Shown piece after piece: positions 15,110 to 25,147 of a stretch of 64,000 nt of DNA (position 1 is the stretch's first letter; every line of letters starts with the position of its first letter). Under the pieces are notes generated by a model. It saw only the letters and a list, made by a program, of their open reading frames with translations. It searched no databases and had not been told where the DNA came from. Origin of the DNA: Chroococcidiopsis sp. CCMEE 29 (GTDB lineage: Bacteria > Cyanobacteriota > Cyanobacteriia > Cyanobacteriales > Chroococcidiopsidaceae); the NCBI RefSeq assembly GCF_023558375.1, contig NZ_CP083761.1, positions 4,915,001 through 4,979,000 of the forward strand. The letters are read 5' to 3'. The position numbers and the translations under genes are program-made.

Positions 15110-15844
15110 TTAGCATTCCATAGCAGTAGGTTGAAATTCTGTTTGCACATAAATTTGCTGCACCCTTTCTACTTCTAGATCAGAAAGATAATCTATAGCC
15201 CAGTTAGCTTGTCGCTGGAGCATGTGAAAGGGATAAGTATTTGCCACCCCAACTACCGGAATCTTAGCCTGCTTCGCTGCTTGAATCCCAGCTGGCGTAT
15301 CTTCAATCGCTAGACATTCATCAGGCTGCAGGTCTAAACCAGGATAATGCTGGTTGAGGCGTTCTACTGCTAAAAGATAACCATCAGGTTCTGGTTTACT
15401 GGTAGTAATGTCATCTCCAGCAACCGTTAACGTAAAGTATTGTGCTAGGTTTGCCCGATTTAACACTAATTCTATCTCAGAGCGCATTGCCCCACTGACT
15501 ACAGCTAATTTCAGATCGGCTGAGCGTAGCTGAAAAATTAAGTTTTCTAAGCCAGGGTAGATTGGCAACTTTTCCAGTTTTTCTAGCTGTTGCTGATACG
15601 CTTGCGCCTTACGCTTCATCAATTGGGTTAAATAGCTCTCACCTACAACTCGCCCTCCTCGAGTAAGCAGCTCAGTCAGACAAACGCGATCGCTTCTACC
15701 TAAACAAATTTGCCGGAACTCCCCTGGCACGGGGCGCAAATTTTCCTCAATTAGGAGCTGAGCGATTAGCTGCTGATGGATGGGCTCATCATTAATAATG
15801 ACACCGTTGAAATCAAATAAAACTGCCTTCAAACTCATGCTCAA
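15110..15844 (-). CDS. HAD-superfamily hydrolase (phosphatase/phosphoglucomutase-like)
   Basis: 244 residues. Motif I is LFDFNGVIINDEP (nucleophile Asp11); the usual second Asp, two residues on, is Asn13. Motif II is LAVVSGAM (Ser), motif III the Lys in TSKPEPDGYLLAVERL, and motif IV CLAIEDTPAGIQAAKQAK with its acidic pair. A four-helix cap lies between about 18 and 85. The family hydrolyses or transfers phosphate on sugars or similar small molecules. The Asn in motif I, if real, would weaken acid-base catalysis, so the substrate and even the activity are uncertain. It follows a methyltransferase gene after 8 bp, so the two are probably co-transcribed. Confidence 0.9.
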   Translation of the reverse strand: MSMSLKAVLFDFNGVIINDEPIHQQLIAQLLIEENLRPVPGEFRQICLGRSDRVCLTELLTRGGRVVGESYLTQLMKRKAQAYQQQLEKLEKLPIYPGLENLIFQLRSADLKLAVVSGAMRSEIELVLNRANLAQYFTLTVAGDDITTSKPEPDGYLLAVERLNQHYPGLDLQPDECLAIEDTPAGIQAAKQAKIPVVGVANTYPFHMLQRQANWAIDYLSDLEVERVQQIYVQTEFQPTAMEC

Positions 15845-15852
15845 TTGCCACT

Positions 15853-16731
15853 TTAGTAGCCAGGAGCCGGAATCCAGTCTTTCCCCAGGAAAGCCTCTTC
15901 TGCTGACCCCTGAACCCTAACATCCGATCCATCCTTTAAGGGTTTAACACCGGAAGTTACTTGATTTAATAACCATAACTCTTGAGTCTGCACTGCCTCA
16001 AAACCAGCTTTACCCATCCAGGCATTTATACTTCCAGCAGCATAGTCACGAATATAAGGCTCTTCAAAAATGTTATTCAGCCAATCCAAATTTTGCAGTG
16101 TTTTTTGGTTGCCATCCAAAATTGCCACTTCGCCGCCAACTTTAAGTAGCCGGAAGCTTTCACCTAGAATTGACTGAGAAACTGAAGGTGGCGTTTCGTG
16201 AAATAGCAAGGAAGCTGTAACCAGGTCAAAAGATTGATCGGCAAACCCGGTCTTTTCAGCATTGGCATGATACCACTGGATTTCTAATCCCGCTGTTTTG
16301 GCTTTATCTTCAGCCCTCACTAACATGTAGGGAGATAAGTCTAAGCCAATCACTTCTGCTTCAGGGAACGCTTGTTTTAGCATCAGTGTAGTGGAACCAG
16401 TACCGCAGCCTAAATCTAGAATTCGTCTGGGCTTAACTCGAATCCTGTCAATCAAGCCTTGGCGTACCAATGTTTCATTCGGTAGTACGACATACTGGGT
16501 AATGGGATCGTAGGAAACTGCTGCACCGGAGTTGAGATACCCGCCTTCGATCCCGTGGAAGTTTTGACTACTGTAGTAAGCAGGAATTTTTACCTCTGGT
16601 CGTCGGAAGCGATCGCTCTCTTTCTGCCAATCAATACTTTGAGCGTAACGCCGTAGTTCCTCCTCATCGATGAAGAGCCGCACAATCGGTGATAAGAAAC
16701 GTTCCCAAATTGTGTCTTGACGAACTGCCAT
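15853..16731 (-). CDS. Class I SAM-dependent methyltransferase
   Basis: 292 residues. SAM-binding motif I is RRILDLGCGTGSTTLMLKQA (about 105-120), followed by EVIGLDLSPYMLVRAEDKAK (acidic residue that holds the ribose) and FDLVTASLLFHETPPSVSQS (motif post II). The N-terminal 95 residues are a separate region (IVRLFIDEEELRRYAQSIDW) that contains a substrate-like helix bundle and FHGIEGGYLNSGAAVSYDPI, seen in related cyanobacterial proteins. The substrate is unknown. It is upstream of, and close to, the HAD gene. Confidence 0.85.
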   Translation of the reverse strand: MAVRQDTIWERFLSPIVRLFIDEEELRRYAQSIDWQKESDRFRRPEVKIPAYYSSQNFHGIEGGYLNSGAAVSYDPITQYVVLPNETLVRQGLIDRIRVKPRRILDLGCGTGSTTLMLKQAFPEAEVIGLDLSPYMLVRAEDKAKTAGLEIQWYHANAEKTGFADQSFDLVTASLLFHETPPSVSQSILGESFRLLKVGGEVAILDGNQKTLQNLDWLNNIFEEPYIRDYAAGSINAWMGKAGFEAVQTQELWLLNQVTSGVKPLKDGSDVRVQGSAEEAFLGKDWIPAPGY

Positions 16732-16900
16732 AGGGTTTTACCTAGTTGATTTGATGATGAAGCGTTGCCTGTAGGCGATCACATAGCCCTGTTGAGGGCT
16801 ATTTAGTTGACGCTCCCCTCTTTACAAAGTTTAATATACAGCGTTGAAATTACGCTCAAATAGTATTGGTATCCACCCCTTTTAAAGGGTAAGCGCTTCT

Positions 16901-17893
16901 TTACGGCTCTTGACTCCCTACTTCCTTCATCTGGGCATACGCTGCATAAACTCCCTGGACGTTGTACCAATTGAGGAAAATTCGGGCAATTTCCAGAGCT
17001 AGCTGGGGCTTACCTTGATTAATTAGCCATTGCAAGAATGGAGCCAAGGTGCGTTCGTTGAGGCGTCCACTCAGGGAAAGGATGCCCCAGAGGAGGCGGT
17101 GCAGGAGAGTCATTTGAATCATCATTCGCACTTCCCAGATTGGATGTTTTTGATAGAACAATACCCCCATGCGACCGCGTTGAATTTCTTTATCGATCAA
17201 GTTGGGAATTTGCTCTAAAGCAAAAGGTGGATGCCAGTGATAACCAACAGCAGCTGGGCATTTAATCAGTTTCAAGCCTAGTTGTTTGAGCCGCACGCCT
17301 AATTCCAGGTCTTCCCAGCCATAGAGTTGAAAGCGGGTATCAAATAGACCAGCTTTTTCCAGCCAGGTGCGAGCGATCGCCACATTCCCGGTAGCAAAAT
17401 AAGCCGCTGAAAAATCTGTTAGCTTGTACGGTTCAGCAGTTGGGCGATCAAAATTACAGGTGTTAATCACCTGTCCATAGGTAAAAACGCGATCGCTACC
17501 GTAAGCTAGTTGCCCTTGAATTAATCCATCAGCGTGTGCTTGCAGGAAATTCTCAGTCACAACTAGGTCGCTATCAATAAAAATGATCGTGTCACCGCTC
17601 GCCTGCTCCACTCCTAAATTTCGAGCAGCAGCGGGTCCTTGGTGATCTTGAGTCAGCGATCGCACATGGGGAACCTCAGCTGCATTTTCCTGTAACCATT
17701 CCAACGTGCCATCTGTCGAGCCATCATCTACCAGAACAATTTCATAGCCAGTAACTTTGCTGTCTTTAGCTAGCTGCTGCCTTTCTAGCGCGCTCAAGCA
17801 CTTTTCTAGTATTGGCTTGCGATTATAAGTTGGAACGACAACGCTAAAAAACACTATTTTCCCCCATAGCACCACTTTTCTAGTATGTAGCAA
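16901..17893 (-). CDS. Glycosyltransferase family 2
   Basis: 330 residues with a GT-A fold: FSVVVPTYNRKPILEKCLSA at the N-terminus, EIVLVDDGSTDGTLEWL (nucleotide binding), TIIFIDSDLVVTENFLQAH (DxD-type metal site) and YGWEDLELGVRLKQLGL (ED motif of the acceptor site). There is no membrane segment except a mildly hydrophobic stretch near 263-280. ATG 17893 gives MLHTRKVVLWGKIVFFS, but a GTG just before FFSVVVP would give a more usual start. It adds an unknown sugar to an unknown acceptor, perhaps polysaccharide or glycolipid. Confidence 0.9.
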   Translation of the reverse strand: MLHTRKVVLWGKIVFFSVVVPTYNRKPILEKCLSALERQQLAKDSKVTGYEIVLVDDGSTDGTLEWLQENAAEVPHVRSLTQDHQGPAAARNLGVEQASGDTIIFIDSDLVVTENFLQAHADGLIQGQLAYGSDRVFTYGQVINTCNFDRPTAEPYKLTDFSAAYFATGNVAIARTWLEKAGLFDTRFQLYGWEDLELGVRLKQLGLKLIKCPAAVGYHWHPPFALEQIPNLIDKEIQRGRMGVLFYQKHPIWEVRMMIQMTLLHRLLWGILSLSGRLNERTLAPFLQWLINQGKPQLALEIARIFLNWYNVQGVYAAYAQMKEVGSQEP

Positions 17894-18037
17894 CTAGACA
17901 CAACTGCTGACACTAAGTTGCAGCTACACTTAGGTCGCTATGACGGAAAGGGATACAAATCTGTGCCATTCCTGACAAGAAAGCAGATAAATTAGTTAGA
18001 TAATAATGACTCGTCGTTTTGCCAATAGATAAAATCA

Positions 18038-19240
18038 ATGGGTCGCGCCAACAAGGTTGTATTAGCATATTCTGGGGGAGTAGATACCTCTGTCTGCATT
18101 CCCTACTTGAAGCAGGAGTGGGGTATTCAAGAGGTAATTACGCTGGCAGCAGATTTAGGTCAGGGAGATGAACTAGAACCAATTCGACAAAAAGCTATTC
18201 AATCCGGCGCGAGTCAATCGCTGGTAGTGGATGCCAAAGACAGCTTTGTTAAAGATTACGCTTTTCCAGCACTTCAGGCAAACACTCTGTACGAAAACCG
18301 CTATCCCCTCTCTACTGCTTTAGCTCGGCCACTAATTGCCAAACTGTTAGTAGAAGCAGCTGAACAATACGGTGCTGATGCTGTCGCTCACGGTTGCACT
18401 GGCAAGGGTAATGACCAAGTTCGCTTTGATGTTTCCATTGCCGCTCTCAACCCTAATTTAAAAGTATTAGCTCCAGCGCGGGAGTGGGGCATGAGCCGCG
18501 AGGAAACGATCGCTTACGGTGAACGCTTTGGCATCCCCGCACCCGTGAAAAAGAAATCTCCTTACAGTATTGACCGTAACTTGCTCGGTCGCAGTATTGA
18601 GGCAGGACCGCTGGAAGATCCTTGGACAGAACCGTTGGAAGAAATTTATGTGATGACGAAGGCGATCGCTGACACCCCCGACGAGCCAGAGTATGTTGAA
18701 ATTGGATTTGAAAAAGGCATTCCTACTTCCCTCAAGGGCGAAGCGATCGCCCCAGTCCAGTTGCTACAGCAACTCAACCAACTGGCTGGAAACCACGGAG
18801 TTGGACGCATCGATATGTTGGAAAACCGCTTGGTGGGGATCAAATCGCGAGAAATTTACGAAGTACCAGCTCTTTGGGTTTTAATCCAAGCCCATCGTGA
18901 CCTCGAGAGTCTGACTTTAACGGCAGATGTTACCCACTATAAGCGGGGCATAGAAGAAACTTTCAGCCAATTAATCTACAACGGTCTCTGGTATAGCCCA
19001 CTCAAAGCAGCATTGGATGCCTTTATTCAACAAACTCAAGAACGAGTGACTGGAACCGTGCGGGTCAAGCTGTTCAAAGGCAATGCAGCAATTGTAGGAC
19101 GTCGTTCAGATAAATCCCTCTACACTCCTGACCTAGCTACCTATGGAGCGGATGATAAATTTGACCATCAGGCAGCCGAAGGCTTTATCTACGTTTGGGG
19201 TCTACCAACTCGCATCTGGTCCCAGCAAGGTAGAGGCTAA
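18038..19240 (+). CDS. argG: Argininosuccinate synthase
   Basis: 400 residues, normal family length. The ATP pyrophosphatase loop is [18 protein letters not shown] at the N-terminus. Citrulline and aspartate sites are [18 protein letters not shown] and [20 protein letters not shown]. The enzyme joins citrulline and aspartate with ATP in arginine synthesis, in the cytoplasm. It stands alone, divergent from the glycosyltransferase gene. No riboswitch or attenuator is evident upstream. Confidence 0.98.
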   Translation: MGRANKVVLAYSGGVDTSVCIPYLKQEWGIQEVITLAADLGQGDELEPIRQKAIQSGASQSLVVDAKDSFVKDYAFPALQANTLYENRYPLSTALARPLIAKLLVEAAEQYGADAVAHGCTGKGNDQVRFDVSIAALNPNLKVLAPAREWGMSREETIAYGERFGIPAPVKKKSPYSIDRNLLGRSIEAGPLEDPWTEPLEEIYVMTKAIADTPDEPEYVEIGFEKGIPTSLKGEAIAPVQLLQQLNQLAGNHGVGRIDMLENRLVGIKSREIYEVPALWVLIQAHRDLESLTLTADVTHYKRGIEETFSQLIYNGLWYSPLKAALDAFIQQTQERVTGTVRVKLFKGNAAIVGRRSDKSLYTPDLATYGADDKFDHQAAEGFIYVWGLPTRIWSQQGRG

Positions 19241-19339
19241 GAACGCTTTTAGTGCAGGGGAGGCAGGGAGAGCAGGGGGAGTAATTCCCCGCGTCTCTGC
19301 GTCTCCGTGTCCTCTTCCTCGCCCCTCGTCCCTCACTCC

Positions 19340-19972
19340 TCACTCCTCACTCTTTACTTTCTTCACTTGTCGAGCCTCTAACCACAGGGGGATGACAATC
19401 CAAGCAGTTAAAAGCAATAACGCTATAACTGCAAATTGAGCTATCCAAGCTACCAGTTGTTCTAAGGCCACAATCCGTCCGAAAAAGAAAGCCAATGTCA
19501 CCATTACTGATGCCCAAAGGGCTGCTCCAGCTAGATTGCATAAAAAGAATTGGCCGTAGGGCATTTGGGCTATCCCAGCCAACGGTCCAGCAAATATTCG
19601 CAGCAAGGCGATAAAGCGACCAAAAAATACCGCCTTAGCGGCGTTTTTACTAAATTGCTCTTTAATTTCTCCTATTTGGGCTTCTGGAATCCGGAAGAGT
19701 TGCCCTATCCGGAGCAAGAAGGGCCAACCCCTTGTTCTACCAATCCAGTAACCGCAGTTATCTCCGATTACGGCACCCGCGATCGCGCTGCCTAGGGTAA
19801 ACCAGTAATTAAGCTCTCCACTTCCAGCTAAAAAACCGCCAACCAGCGTAATTGTCTCACCCGGTAGGGGTATGCCAGCATTTTCCAACGCAATCCCCAA
19901 AAAAACTGCCCCATAGCCGTATTGGCGGGCAATTTCCTGGATGGTTTCCAGTGATATCAGCTCAAGAGTCAT
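19340..19972 (-). CDS. DedA-family membrane protein
   Basis: 210 residues. The SNARE-associated/DedA (VTT) pattern is clear: YGAVFLGIALENAGIPLPGE (re-entrant acidic segment), GDNCGYWIGRTRGWPFLLRI, and VFFGRFIALLRIFAGPLAGI, with the two conserved Arg in FFGRF..LLR. It has about five membrane segments. DedA proteins are lipid scramblase or transporter-like factors needed for envelope integrity. It converges on argG. The 100 bp between the two genes contain only a low-complexity GGGGGA-rich stretch. Confidence 0.92.
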   Translation of the reverse strand: MTLELISLETIQEIARQYGYGAVFLGIALENAGIPLPGETITLVGGFLAGSGELNYWFTLGSAIAGAVIGDNCGYWIGRTRGWPFLLRIGQLFRIPEAQIGEIKEQFSKNAAKAVFFGRFIALLRIFAGPLAGIAQMPYGQFFLCNLAGAALWASVMVTLAFFFGRIVALEQLVAWIAQFAVIALLLLTAWIVIPLWLEARQVKKVKSEE

Positions 19973-20525
19973 CCAGTACAGCCTTTACAAAGTTTTACCT
20001 TTCCTCCATCTTGGCGTGAGTCTGGAAAACCTGTCAATCCAAGACAGCAACTGAAAAAGGGGCTAGGGGTCAGGGGTCGGGGGTCAGGGAATAGTTTTGA
20101 TTTCTAAGTTACATAGCCGTGGCTCGAACAAGGGGTCCTTTTTAAATTAAGAAGCTTTAAGTATGGGGTTTCCTAGACCTCTCTGAATAAGGCTGCTATA
20201 CAAAAACTTTATGGAAGCCCGACTCAGTCATAAAAATTTGGTAAACAACCAGGAAAATACTGAATTTATTGAGAAACCTATGTTTATATTAAGTGAATTA
20301 AAGCAGCAAATTTATGGGATTTTACTAATGCGATTTTGTAAAAACTTGGGCAAAAATAAGAAACCGTGTTTCCTAGCACCGTAATTTCACTGCATTGGTT
20401 TGGTAGAGACATTAACTTCTACCAAGATTAGTCAATGTAACTTCCCCTCAATACTGAATGTAGAAAGTGAAGTAGTACTAAGTATTCTAGTTTACCTTAC
20501 TCCTGTTCAACGTCTCAACTACCCC
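19973..20525. other. Intergenic with heptameric repeats
   Basis: About 550 bases. A run of GGGGTCA-type heptamers (20060-20092) is a typical cyanobacterial short tandem repeat. The part next to the STAS gene is AT-rich and may hold its promoter. An open frame upstream of 20526 in the STAS frame does not look coding. Confidence 0.5.
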
Positions 20526-20882
20526 ATGGAGATTATGACTATTACACAAGAATGTCAGTTAATTGTGCTTCAGCCTGAGGGACGCTTAGACTTGCATGGC
20601 AGTAAAATCTTGGAGCAACAGCTGACTGGCTTAGTACCACAACGCCAAGCTCTCTGGGTCATTGATCTAGTAAAAGTCGATTTCATGGATAGTTCTGGTT
20701 TAGTCGCGTTAGTAACTGGACTGAAGGCAGCGCGTAAGTTTGACTGTCGTCTGGTACTTTGCAATCTGCAAGCTCCTGTCCAGTTAATCCTTGAACTAAC
20801 CCGGCTAGACTCAGTATTTGAAATTTTTGAGAGCTATGATGCACTCCTGTCAACAGTTAACGCTCCTGTCTTAGCCGCCTGA
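20526..20882 (+). CDS. STAS-domain protein (anti-sigma-factor antagonist type)
   Basis: 118 residues from ATG 20526 (MEIMTITQECQL). The preceding in-frame 42 codons lack domain character, so I do not use the upstream start. The domain is QPEGRLDLHGSKILEQQL, then ALWVIDLVKVDFMDSSGLVA with the serine that is normally phosphorylated, and FDCRLVLCNLQAPVQLILEL. Such proteins are switched by a serine kinase and phosphatase and release a sigma factor or control another partner. No partner gene is adjacent. It converges with rpsF. Confidence 0.85.
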   Translation: MEIMTITQECQLIVLQPEGRLDLHGSKILEQQLTGLVPQRQALWVIDLVKVDFMDSSGLVALVTGLKAARKFDCRLVLCNLQAPVQLILELTRLDSVFEIFESYDALLSTVNAPVLAA

Positions 20883-20914
20883 GGTACTCAGAATTAGGTA
20901 AACCTAGATTGTGT

Positions 20915-20942
20915 CTGACCTCAGTTGAGATTTTGAGGTCAG
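20915..20942. terminator. Terminator hairpin between convergent STAS gene and rpsF
   Basis: CTGACCTCA pairs with TGAGGTCAG around a 10-nt loop that includes TTTT. It lies between two stops 70 bp apart and could serve both directions. Confidence 0.6.
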
Positions 20943-20954
20943 TTGCTATTTTAC

Positions 20955-21284
20955 TTACTCCTCAGCGGGCTCTGAAGATTCAGGAATGGCGTCAGTAACT
21001 TCTTGCTTAATTGTCAAGTAGCGAATTACCTCTTCGCTCAAGCGCATTGACCTTTCTAGAGGCGCTATCATCGTTCCGGGACCTTGGTAGTTCATCTGGA
21101 CATAAATACCGTCTCGATGTCTATTAATTTCATAGGCGAGACGACGTTTACCACGATGCTGAATTTCAATATGTTCAGCGCCTTGTTCCCGGAGTAGGTT
21201 TTGATATTTGTTAATTGCCTGCTCTATCTGTTCCTCTCCTAGCTCAGGTCGCAAAATGTACATCGTTTCGTAAACTTGTTGCAT
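20955..21284 (-). CDS. rpsF: 30S ribosomal protein S6
   Basis: 109 residues. [20 protein letters not shown] at the start, [20 protein letters not shown] in the middle and [13 protein letters not shown] at the end are the S6 signature. S6 binds 16S rRNA with S18. It is alone here: no rpsR or ssb follows, which is usual in cyanobacteria. ATG 21284 is well placed. Confidence 0.97.
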   Translation of the reverse strand: MQQVYETMYILRPELGEEQIEQAINKYQNLLREQGAEHIEIQHRGKRRLAYEINRHRDGIYVQMNYQGPGTMIAPLERSMRLSEEVIRYLTIKQEVTDAIPESSEPAEE

Positions 21285-21411
21285 GGTGATTTAGAGTCTC
21301 CTTGTGGACAAAGTGGCTGCTTCAAGTTCAGTTGCCCAATGTTTTACACTGAACCAACTTCTTATGAAGCAACAAGGGATCACAATTCTAGCAGACTGCG
21401 CTCTTACACAC

Positions 21412-22641
21412 TTAGCGCAGCAGCAGCAGTATTGTTTGCAACAAACCCACTATAAAACCTAAAAGGCCCCCTAGGTTGACGATCGCTTGCAATTCATTTT
21501 TCACAATTCCCTCAGTCGCCGCTTGCAGCTCAGCAGATGAGGTTGATTTAATTCGATCAACGATTACCTGATCGATTGCCAAGATCGGAAGTGCCTGAGC
21601 CACAATTGTTTCTAATTCTCGCTCTAGATAACGTTCTAAAATCAACGCTAGTTCTTTGCTCACGAACTCCAGTGAAGTACTCATAGCAGCTGAATTGCGC
21701 AGGCGATTGAGCAGCAAAACGGAGACATTCTCCCAATTAATGGAGTCACTGAATCCCTGCAGTAAATCTGTGCCGCGGGTTTGTAGGTAACTGCGAATAG
21801 CTTCCCGGATTGTCTTACGCAACTGCCGCACTGTTGACACAGGCAAATTTTGTAAGGATAGATTTTTTAGCCATGCCTTCAGGCGATCGCGAACTTTTAG
21901 AGATTGGATCAACTCCGCTATCCGCTCATTCGATGCCTCTTTCTCATCCAAACAAAAAGTGCGGAGGCGAGTTAAGCTATTGCGTAGACCAAACAGATTA
22001 GCAACCACCCAGTAAGTGCCACTCGTTTTTTCGCGAAAGCCCTCATCGATAATCTGAATTGTCCGATCGGTTAGAAAATCAACGATCAGTTGTCGGAGTG
22101 CGTCTGGCGGTAGTACTACTTGCAGTAACCAATCGGCAAGCTTAGTGGCTTGCTCCTCACTTAGTTGGTAATCCAGCAATACCTGGTCAAAGATTTGGTT
22201 AATCTGAGCCTCTAGGAAGCCTTCACGGCGAGCTAGCACTTTCAGTAGACGCGGCAAAGAGCCTCCCAGCAAATCTCGGAGCATCCCCGAGATAATTTTG
22301 GCAGTTTTCTGTTCTTGATCTTGTCGGATCTGCTCAAGGGCGAGCCGCAAAAGCCAGAAAATCCCTGCCTGGACACGCTCCGGTTGCAACAGCCGCCGTG
22401 TGAGGTTTTGTAATTCCTCTGGTGTCAGTAGCGATCCCATGATCGTGTCAGAAACTCGCTTGGCTAAGCGCTCCTGGTTACGAGGAATCAAGCCAGGAGT
22501 GAAAGGTAGCCGTCGTCCAGCGAAATAGATAGCCCGATAGGGGCGAAACAACATTTTGATGGCTAAATCGTTTGTGAAATAGCCAATAATCGCTCCCAAC
22601 ACGGGAGGAGCAATATAAAGCGACAGGTTAGACCAATCCAA
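21412..22641 (-). CDS. DUF445 family membrane protein (YheB-like)
   Basis: 409 residues. The N-terminal membrane segment [20 protein letters not shown] leads to [20 protein letters not shown] and [20 protein letters not shown], the hallmark of DUF445. A long helical body follows, and the C-terminus ends in a second membrane helix ([19 protein letters not shown]). Function is unknown; in Bacillus, relatives are linked to cell-surface or sporulation processes. It stands between rpsF and menG, all on the same strand but with gaps above 100 bp. Confidence 0.9.
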   Translation of the reverse strand: MDWSNLSLYIAPPVLGAIIGYFTNDLAIKMLFRPYRAIYFAGRRLPFTPGLIPRNQERLAKRVSDTIMGSLLTPEELQNLTRRLLQPERVQAGIFWLLRLALEQIRQDQEQKTAKIISGMLRDLLGGSLPRLLKVLARREGFLEAQINQIFDQVLLDYQLSEEQATKLADWLLQVVLPPDALRQLIVDFLTDRTIQIIDEGFREKTSGTYWVVANLFGLRNSLTRLRTFCLDEKEASNERIAELIQSLKVRDRLKAWLKNLSLQNLPVSTVRQLRKTIREAIRSYLQTRGTDLLQGFSDSINWENVSVLLLNRLRNSAAMSTSLEFVSKELALILERYLERELETIVAQALPILAIDQVIVDRIKSTSSAELQAATEGIVKNELQAIVNLGGLLGFIVGLLQTILLLLR

Positions 22642-22769
22642 GGGAACGATCCAAAAAATAATTTATTTTATAGATGATATGTTTTGAGCTTTGGTTTAAA
22701 TTCAAAACTCTGTAGAGAGAGATTTAAAGACATCGCTGTAGTTATACAGACAATTCCAACAAACTTCCC

Positions 22770-23462
22770 CTACTTGGTTGTCACCAATACTCCCATCATA
22801 CCGCTGGCAATGGTGTAGTGGGTGCAGGTAGCAAACCCGGCTTGAAGGGCTAGCTCCACCTGCTTTTGTCCTGTGGGAAATCGGTCTAAGCTAGGGCTAA
22901 TATAGGCGTATTCCTCAGTTAGACCCAGCTGATGAGCGACTGGCACAACGATGGTATCGAAATACCATTGCTGAAAGGCTCTCAATGCCAAATTGCTAGG
23001 ACGATGAAAATCTAAAATCGCAGCTTTAGCACCGGGCTTGAGAACGCGGTGTAACTCCTTCAGGCTGGAAGGAATATCGGTCACATTGCGAAGCCCATAG
23101 CCCATAGTAGCGGCATCAAAATAGTTGTCAGCAAAGGGCAAATCTAGCACATCCGCTTCAACCCAGCTGATTGGGGGTTTGGGGTACTGCTGTTGGCTGC
23201 GCTGCTGGGCGATCGCCAGTTGGGCGGGAGAAAAATCTACTCCATATACATGACCGGTAGTTCCTACCTGACGTGCTAGCCGCAGTGCTAGATCTCCACT
23301 ACCACAACACAAGTCTAGACAAGTGTCTCCTAGGCTGGCGTTGCTCCATTTGACTGTCATTTGCTTCCAAATCCGGTGCTGACCCAAGCTAAGCCAATCG
23401 TTCATCTGGTCGTAAACTGGAGCAATGCGATCAAAAATGGCGCGGATGTCAGTCGCAGTCAT
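22770..23462 (-). CDS. menG: Demethyl-phylloquinone/menaquinone methyltransferase (UbiE/MenG family)
   Basis: 230 residues. The family signature is FDRIAPVYDQMNDWLSLGQH plus RIWKQM. SAM motif I is CLDLCCGSGDLALRLA, then VYGVDFSPAQL, and a second signature GYGLRNVTDIPSSLKELHRV. In cyanobacteria this enzyme methylates 2-phytyl-1,4-naphthoquinone, the last step to phylloquinone of photosystem I; related proteins act on plastoquinone-type rings. The plain start at ATG 23462 fits the family. It is divergent from raf1. Confidence 0.92.
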   Translation of the reverse strand: MTATDIRAIFDRIAPVYDQMNDWLSLGQHRIWKQMTVKWSNASLGDTCLDLCCGSGDLALRLARQVGTTGHVYGVDFSPAQLAIAQQRSQQQYPKPPISWVEADVLDLPFADNYFDAATMGYGLRNVTDIPSSLKELHRVLKPGAKAAILDFHRPSNLALRAFQQWYFDTIVVPVAHQLGLTEEYAYISPSLDRFPTGQKQVELALQAGFATCTHYTIASGMMGVLVTTK

Positions 23463-23615
23463 AATTTAGAGGGCAGATGGTTAGTGGTAGCAACTACAAG
23501 TTAGATGGAAATGCTCGCGCAACATCAAACATTCACCCAACCGGTTGATGGCTAGATTTTAAATCAAGACTGGCGCTAACCTGAAATTGCTTGTATTTTG
23601 AATTTTTGGATATTT

Positions 23616-24704
23616 ATGACTGAATTACCACCCAAACCTCCCAACTCTGACGATGCGCCCTCTCCAGAGGCAATCGAAACAATACTGCGATCGCTGCGGC
23701 AAAAGCAAGGCAATTGGGTGGAATGGGGAAAAGCCTGTCAACAGTTACAAAAAGCCGGTTACGCTCCCCAGGCTATTTTTGAAGCAACTGGGTTTGAGCC
23801 AATTCAGCAAAATCAGATAATTGTAGGCTCCCAGGTTTACGCTTCCTTAGAAAAGGCAGGAGCATCGGAGGCGGTGCGATCGCACTATGCCAATCGAGGG
23901 AGTGAGATTTTGTATGAGTTGCGCCTGCTGACTCAATCAGAACGGGCTACCGCCGCTGAATTAATCTTATCTCACAAGCTCGATGCTGACGACGCGCGTG
24001 AAGTTGCTAGAGCCATTAAAGACTTTTCTCGCTTCCGCACTCTACCAGCGGGCTTTTCCGAACATCCAGGTGATGCAATTGCTTATCAGTGTTGGAAACT
24101 GGCGCGACAAAACACAGACCTGCAAGAGCGTTCGCGGTTAATTGCCAAAGGGTTGAAATTTGCTCATACTGAAACTGCCCGTCAACAAGTTGAGCAACTG
24201 CTGGTTGATTTTACTGTTGTCTCTAAACGTCCAGCTCCTAGCTTGCCCTTTTATCGGTTGGAATCTGAGGAGGAATTGCCCCGCCTCGTCCCAGTAGTCG
24301 GTGAGATGCCGCTAACCGCCGCTGACATCCAAGCTGTTCCCCTAGTTGAGGAAACTGAACCGTTTCGCTTAGTGAAGTTTGCCGGAGAGCAAGCTTGGGT
24401 GCCTTTACCAGGATGGCAAGTTGTATTGAGTGCAGAGGACCCAGTAGCGATTTTGTGCAATAGCGATCGCCTTCCCAACCAGGCGAATACTGCTCCAGGA
24501 CCTGTCTTAGTGATTGTAGATAGATCTCAGCGTAAATGGGATAGCAACAGCTACTTTGTTGTTGATTCCTCCGATCAAATAGAGTTCCAGTGGTTTGAAA
24601 CCGAACCCGATGTGCGGCTACTTGGACGAGTTATTGTCATCGTCCGTCCAAAAAGAATTGTGGATGAAGAAGTAACCAAGGATTCCTGGCAAATTGATGA
24701 GTGA
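23616..24704 (+). CDS. raf1: RuBisCO accumulation factor 1 (Raf1)
   Basis: 362 residues from ATG 23616 (MTELPPKPPNSDDAP); the upstream TTG at 23598 is a less likely start. The N-terminal alpha domain has GNWVEWGKACQQLQKAGYAP and IFEATGFEPIQQNQIIVGSQ. The C-terminal beta domain has VPLPGWQVVLSAEDPVAILC and WFETEPDVRLLGRVIVIVRP. Raf1 brackets RbcL dimers during form I RuBisCO assembly in the cytoplasm or carboxysome precursor. No rbc gene is nearby, as in most cyanobacteria. Confidence 0.93.
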   Translation: MTELPPKPPNSDDAPSPEAIETILRSLRQKQGNWVEWGKACQQLQKAGYAPQAIFEATGFEPIQQNQIIVGSQVYASLEKAGASEAVRSHYANRGSEILYELRLLTQSERATAAELILSHKLDADDAREVARAIKDFSRFRTLPAGFSEHPGDAIAYQCWKLARQNTDLQERSRLIAKGLKFAHTETARQQVEQLLVDFTVVSKRPAPSLPFYRLESEEELPRLVPVVGEMPLTAADIQAVPLVEETEPFRLVKFAGEQAWVPLPGWQVVLSAEDPVAILCNSDRLPNQANTAPGPVLVIVDRSQRKWDSNSYFVVDSSDQIEFQWFETEPDVRLLGRVIVIVRPKRIVDEEVTKDSWQIDE

Positions 24705-25147
24705 GGATTCAGAAGGTTGATAATGCCGATATGTTTATGCTACTGACACAAAACTACGCAAGTTGCACTTTGTGAGTGGGCGAACGTTTCTTGTTCAAAA
24801 ATGAATTGGCTATAGTCTGCTAAATCATCGAGTCCGAGGAGATTCAGAGCAACATCAATTAATAGAGAAAGGGCGATTTTAACGAACACATTTTTCCATT
24901 GCCTTTTCATCTGACTTCACCCCCTCGGCTCAAAACCCCTTCAAGAAGTTAATAGATTTGAGCCTACGCTTTTATGCAGGTGATATTGTTATCGGATGCT
25001 AAGCTGATGTGCCTTCAAGTTGCATGATCAGAGTTCTAGAAGACGCGGGGACGCAATTTAAATGCTGATTAGCTTGATAAGTCTTCCTTGAACAAAAATG
25101 TAAGGTGAGCGATGCCCACCTTACTTGAATCGCCTATCGCAAGCAAG
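24705..25147. other. Intergenic with a dispersed 54-bp repeat
   Basis: 440 bases. 25001-25054 (GATGTGCCTTCAAGTTGCAT ... GAAGACGCGGGG) matches 60543-60596 with about five differences. The rest shows no gene. Confidence 0.6.

Noticed and set aside
20400-20525. Upstream extension of the STAS gene
   Set aside because: Residues before MEIMTITQ lack STAS character and would make the protein unusually long; the ATG at 20526 fits better.
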